From NCBI GenBank assembly GCA_947628395.1, contig CANQZP010000027.1, forward strand, positions 1 through 16,018: a stretch of 16,018 nucleotides of DNA, in the 5' to 3' direction. Numbering within the stretch: the stretch's first letter is position 1; every line of letters starts with the position of its first letter. The DNA comes from an uncultured Clostridia bacterium. GTDB lineage: Bacteria > Bacillota > Clostridia > TANB77 > CAG-508. A model generated the notes under the pieces. That model searched no databases, was not told the origin of the DNA, and saw only the letters and a list, made by a program, of their open reading frames with translations. Both the position numbers and the translations under genes were made by a program. Below, piece after piece: positions 12,941-16,018 of this stretch.

Positions 12941-13774
12941 ATGGGAAAGTTAATAGGTTTTTTTGCAGGATTGTTTGGATATGTACTTAACTTTATTTAT
13001 CAATTTGTTAAAAATTATGGTTTATCTATTATAATTTTTTCTATAGTTATAAAGATTATAATGTTACCTTTGTCAATAAAGCAACAAAAAACTTTTAACA
13101 AAACAGCTAAACTTCAGGTAAAATTAAAAGAAATTCAAGATAAATATGCTAATGATCAAACAAGACTTGCTCAAGAGACAATGGATTTATATAAAAGTGA
13201 AAATTTAAGTCCTTTTAGTGGATGTTTAAGTTCTTTATTTCAATTTATAATATTATTATCTATATTTTTCTTAGTAAGACAGCCATTGACTTATATGCTT
13301 AGAATGGATAATGATAAAATTAAAGAATATACACAAATAGTACAAGAAAATGGTGGAGCTAAAAATTCTAATTATCAAGAAATTGAAATTATTCGTCAAG
13401 CTAAAAATAATGATAAGATAGATGCTGATATTGATATGAATTTCTTAGGTTTAGATTTAAGTAAAGTTCCTTCTCAAAATTGGAATGATTTTACGGTTTA
13501 TATTATTCCAGGTTTATATGTAATTTCATCTATTGTGTCTATGAAAATTACTACGAGAATGACTAGAAAGAAAAAGGATGATGAAAATTCAGATGAAGAG
13601 GATATGACAGCTCAATTAAATAAGCAGATGTCTATTATGATGCCTATTTTATCTGTTTCTATAGCAGCTATTGCTCCATTAGGATTGGCTTTGTATTGGT
13701 TAGTCAATAATATACTTATGATGATAGAAAAAATTGTTTTAAATAAATTTATGGTGTCTAAAGAGGGGGAATAG
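12941..13774 (+). CDS. yidC: Membrane protein insertase YidC/SpoIIIJ family
   Basis: The Oxa1/YidC-type insertase, 277 residues, in the cytoplasmic membrane. Hydrophobic segments are about 4-22, 27-47, 94-118, 184-203 and 232-262, as in the five-helix Gram-positive form. The cytoplasmic coiled loop (about 48-85) contains the usual 'LQVKLKEIQDKYAND'. The arginine normally in the hydrophilic groove (I-R-x-x-x-L-P-L) is lysine here (Lys38 in VIKIIMLPLSIKQ), which keeps the charge. There is no lipobox cysteine at the N-terminus, unlike Bacillus SpoIIIJ. The loop between the third and fourth segments (about 119-183) is long and polar. Start ATG preceded by CGGAGG. Confidence 0.95.
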   Translation: MGKLIGFFAGLFGYVLNFIYQFVKNYGLSIIIFSIVIKIIMLPLSIKQQKTFNKTAKLQVKLKEIQDKYANDQTRLAQETMDLYKSENLSPFSGCLSSLFQFIILLSIFFLVRQPLTYMLRMDNDKIKEYTQIVQENGGAKNSNYQEIEIIRQAKNNDKIDADIDMNFLGLDLSKVPSQNWNDFTVYIIPGLYVISSIVSMKITTRMTRKKKDDENSDEEDMTAQLNKQMSIMMPILSVSIAAIAPLGLALYWLVNNILMMIEKIVLNKFMVSKEGE

Positions 13775-13777
13775 AAG

Positions 13778-14458
13778 ATGTCTAATATATATGAAGGGAA
13801 AACTACTAATGAAGCTATAGAAAATGGTTTAAAAGATTTAAAAGTAAATAAAAATCAAGTTGAAATTAAAGTTTTAGAATCAGATGATAAAAGAAGTTTT
13901 TTTAGTATTTTAGCTCCAAGAGTTGTTAGAGTTGAAATGAAATTAAAAGATTCTCCAACAAGTAATGTAAATAAAAAAAGAGTAGTTCCTACTGATGAAA
14001 GTGTTGAAAAGGCTAGAGAAGATGTAGAAGAATTTATAAAATTGTTTATAGAAAAGTTACCAAGTGATGATATAACTTATGATATTAAAGTAGAAAATGG
14101 TGATTTAATTGTAGATATGAATGGACAAGATACAGGTTATTTAATAGGTTATAGGGGAGCAGTTTTAAATTCTATTCAAGTTTTACTTACTAGTGTGGCA
14201 AATAAAAATACTAGTGAGAAAGTAAGAGTACTATTAAATATAGGTGGTTACAAAGAGAAAAGAGAAGAGGACTTAAAGATTTTAGCAGATAAGATTGCTG
14301 GAACAGTTATAAGAACAAGAAAATCTATTACTTTAGAACCAATGAATTCTTATGATAGAAAGATAATTCATACTAAATTACAAGAAAACAATAAAGTAGA
14401 AACTTATAGTATTGGTGAAGAGCCTAATAGAAGAATAGTTATACATTTAAAAAGATAG
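13778..14458 (+). CDS. khpB: RNA-binding protein KhpB (Jag/EloR)
   Basis: A 226-residue RNA-binding protein linked to cell elongation and small-RNA biology in Gram-positives. It has three domains: Jag_N (about 1-52, with the 'KRSFFSILAPRVVRVEM' end), a type II KH domain with the GxxG loop as GYRG (124-127), and a C-terminal R3H domain with Arg194 and His198 (DRKIIHTKL). Between Jag_N and KH lies a short lysine-rich linker, shorter than in many relatives. It starts 3 nt after yidC, with AAAGAGGGGG in the end of yidC, and is followed by a terminator. Confidence 0.95.
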   Translation: MSNIYEGKTTNEAIENGLKDLKVNKNQVEIKVLESDDKRSFFSILAPRVVRVEMKLKDSPTSNVNKKRVVPTDESVEKAREDVEEFIKLFIEKLPSDDITYDIKVENGDLIVDMNGQDTGYLIGYRGAVLNSIQVLLTSVANKNTSEKVRVLLNIGGYKEKREEDLKILADKIAGTVIRTRKSITLEPMNSYDRKIIHTKLQENNKVETYSIGEEPNRRIVIHLKR

Positions 14459-14465
14459 GAAAATT

Positions 14466-14494
14466 GGTTGCAATTTTGTGTGCAACCTTTTTTT
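14466..14494 (+). terminator. Terminator between khpB and mnmE
   Basis: GGTTGCA (14466-14472), 8-nt loop, TGCAACC (14481-14487), then seven Ts. It ends the rnpA-khpB transcript or attenuates it before mnmE; no clear promoter fits in the 20 nt left before the mnmE start, so mnmE expression probably depends on read-through. Confidence 0.85.
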
Positions 14495-14513
14495 GTGAAA
14501 GGAAGTATATTAT

Positions 14514-15872
14514 ATGTCAACTATAGTGGCTATTTCTACAGCACCTGGTGTTGGTGGAATAGGTATAATAAGAATGAGTGGTAAGGAATGTTTTAATATT
14601 TTAAATAAAATATTTGTGCCTAAAGTAAATTCTGAAATAAAAGGGTACTCAATAAAATATGGAAATATAGTAGATGATGGAGAAATTGTTGATGAGGTAT
14701 TAGTTTCTTATTTTATTGAGCCTAAGAGTTATACTACTGAAAATATGTGTGAGATAAATTCTCATGGTGGTATGATTGTTATGAGAAAAATATTAGATTT
14801 GTGCTTAAAAAGTGGTGCTGTTTTAGCAGAACCAGGGGAATTTACTAAAAGAGCTTTTTTAAATGGGCGTATAGATTTATCTCAAGCAGAGGCTGTTATA
14901 GATATTATTAATAGTAAAACTGATAAGGAAGCTAAGGCTTCAATAAATCAATTAGAAGGTAATTTATCTTCAGATATTAAAGAAATAAGAAATAGTCTTA
15001 TTTCTTTAATGGCTGATATTGAGGCTTCTATTGATTATCCTGAATATGATGTTGAAGAAGTAACTAATAATAGAGCTTATGAATGTTTAGAAAAAAATGT
15101 AGACAAATTGAGAATCTTAGAAGAATCTTTTGATAGTGGTAAAGTTTTAAAAGAGGGAATAAAAACTGTTATTGTAGGAAGACCTAATGCTGGAAAGTCG
15201 TCTTTACTTAATTTGCTTTTAAATGAGGAAAGAGCTATTGTTACTGAATTCGAGGGAACTACTAGAGATACTATAGAAGAGTATATATCAATTGAAGGTA
15301 TTCCTTTAAAAATAATAGATACTGCTGGGATTAGAGAAACTACAGATGAGGTAGAGAAAATAGGTGTAAAAAAGGCTTTATTTTCTGCTAATGATAGTGA
15401 TTTACTTATTGGAATATTTGATATTTCAAGAGAGTTTAATGATGAAGATAGAGAAATTATTAAGTTATTAAATGAAAAAAAGTCTATAGTTATTTTTAAT
15501 AAGATAGATTTGGCTAAAGATTTTAATATTAATGTGGATGAATTGGGAATAAAAGCTCCTATTGTAAAAATTTCTACTAAAACGAGAGAGGGAATTAATG
15601 ATTTAATTTCTGAAATAGTAAAAATAGTTGAAGAAAAAAATATTTCTTCTGATAATGGAACTTTAGTTACTAATATAAGACATAAGGATTTAATAAGAAA
15701 AGCTAAGGAATTATTAGAATCATCTGAAAAAGCTATTAATGATAAAATGCCTATAGATATTGTGACTGTTTATATAAAAGAGGCATTAGAGAGTTTAGGA
15801 AAAATAACAGGGGAGACTGTTACTGAAGATATAATAAAGGAAATTTTTTCAAAGTTTTGTTTAGGAAAATAA
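14514..15872 (+). CDS. mnmE: tRNA modification GTPase MnmE
   Basis: The GTPase that, with MnmG, adds aminomethyl or carboxymethylaminomethyl groups to the wobble uridine of several tRNAs. Full length at 452 residues. The N-terminal formyl-THF-binding domain has 'STAPGVGGIGIIRMSG' and 'AEPGEFTKRAFLNGRIDL'. The inserted G domain has GRPNAGKS (222-229), TTRDT (249-253), DTAG (269-272) and NKID (329-332). The C-terminal FCLGK ends with the catalytic cysteine. Start ATG preceded by AAAGGAAG. It is 16 nt upstream of mnmG, its partner, in the same direction. Confidence 0.98.
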   Translation: MSTIVAISTAPGVGGIGIIRMSGKECFNILNKIFVPKVNSEIKGYSIKYGNIVDDGEIVDEVLVSYFIEPKSYTTENMCEINSHGGMIVMRKILDLCLKSGAVLAEPGEFTKRAFLNGRIDLSQAEAVIDIINSKTDKEAKASINQLEGNLSSDIKEIRNSLISLMADIEASIDYPEYDVEEVTNNRAYECLEKNVDKLRILEESFDSGKVLKEGIKTVIVGRPNAGKSSLLNLLLNEERAIVTEFEGTTRDTIEEYISIEGIPLKIIDTAGIRETTDEVEKIGVKKALFSANDSDLLIGIFDISREFNDEDREIIKLLNEKKSIVIFNKIDLAKDFNINVDELGIKAPIVKISTKTREGINDLISEIVKIVEEKNISSDNGTLVTNIRHKDLIRKAKELLESSEKAINDKMPIDIVTVYIKEALESLGKITGETVTEDIIKEIFSKFCLGK

Positions 15873-15888
15873 AAGAAGGTGTAAAAAA

Positions 15889-16018
15889 ATGAGTTATAAT
15901 GCAGGTAAATATGATATAGCAGTAATTGGAGCAGGGCATGCAGGTTGTGAAGCAGCTCTTGCAGCTGCAAGAATGGGAATGAAGACTTTATTATTTTCTA
16001 TTAGTTTAGAGGTTGTGG
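15889..16018 (+). CDS. mnmG: tRNA uridine modification enzyme MnmG (partial, cut by window end)
   Basis: The first 43 codons of the FAD-dependent partner of MnmE. The start MSYNAGKYDIAVIGAGHAGC shows the FAD-binding Rossmann motif GAGHAGCEAALAAARMG, typical of MnmG (GidA). AGAAGGTG precedes the ATG at good spacing. The gene continues past the right edge, so domains beyond the first strand and helix cannot be judged. Confidence 0.95.
   Translation, partial: MSYNAGKYDIAVIGAGHAGCEAALAAARMGMKTLLFSISLEVV

Noticed and set aside
1..16018. CRISPR array, tRNA or rRNA gene, transposase
   Set aside because: No regularly spaced identical repeats, no cloverleaf or rRNA signature, and no transposase or integrase motif was seen on either strand.

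Overview
The window reads as the chromosomal origin region of a very AT-rich, low-GC Gram-positive bacterium, most likely an uncultured gut-type member of the Clostridia. Four things support this. The gene order is dnaA-dnaN-recF-remB-gyrB facing away from rpmH-rnpA-yidD-yidC-khpB-mnmE-mnmG, which is the classical Firmicutes oriC layout. GyrB carries the 'LPLWGKMLNVEK' form common in Clostridia. Ribosome-binding sites are strong AGGAGG types, and TGA is used as a stop. The assignment below class level is inference.

Layout. From 1 to about 4412 there is a leftward, promoter-led unit of four genes: a TraC-like-domain protein, a VirB4-type secretion ATPase, a CpaE/ParA-like ATPase with a degenerate receiver domain, and an unrecognised 237-residue protein. 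It looks like the front part of a conjugation-type (type IV secretion) cluster that continues beyond the left edge. From about 4440 to 4900 there is no gene but there is a rightward promoter and a perfect intrinsic terminator, so about 415 nt is probably transcribed as a non-coding RNA. At 5012-5500 lies a single leftward gene of unknown function with its own promoter, tandem operator-like repeats and terminator, bounded by a 14-bp inverted repeat.

From 5820 to 11877 is the leftward replication/repair block: dnaA (TTG start), dnaN, recF, remB and gyrB. recF is interrupted by a one-base frameshift. The dnaA-dnaN gap (10196-10527) holds the only clear cluster of DnaA boxes, beside a long hairpin and an AT-rich terminator, so it is the best oriC candidate. 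At 12.0-12.1 kb two good divergent promoters separate dnaA from rpmH. From 12174 to the right edge is the rightward block for ribosomal protein L34, RNase P protein, the membrane-insertion factors YidD and YidC, the RNA-binding protein KhpB, and the tRNA wobble-uridine modification enzymes MnmE and MnmG (cut by the window edge).

The genes around the origin are ordinary housekeeping genes that work in replication initiation, clamp loading and DNA supercoiling on one side, and in translation, protein insertion and tRNA modification on the other. The unusual parts are the left third (secretion-type genes, including a VirB4 whose only well-placed start codon is ATA), the candidate RNA, the isolated cassette gene, and the broken recF frame.
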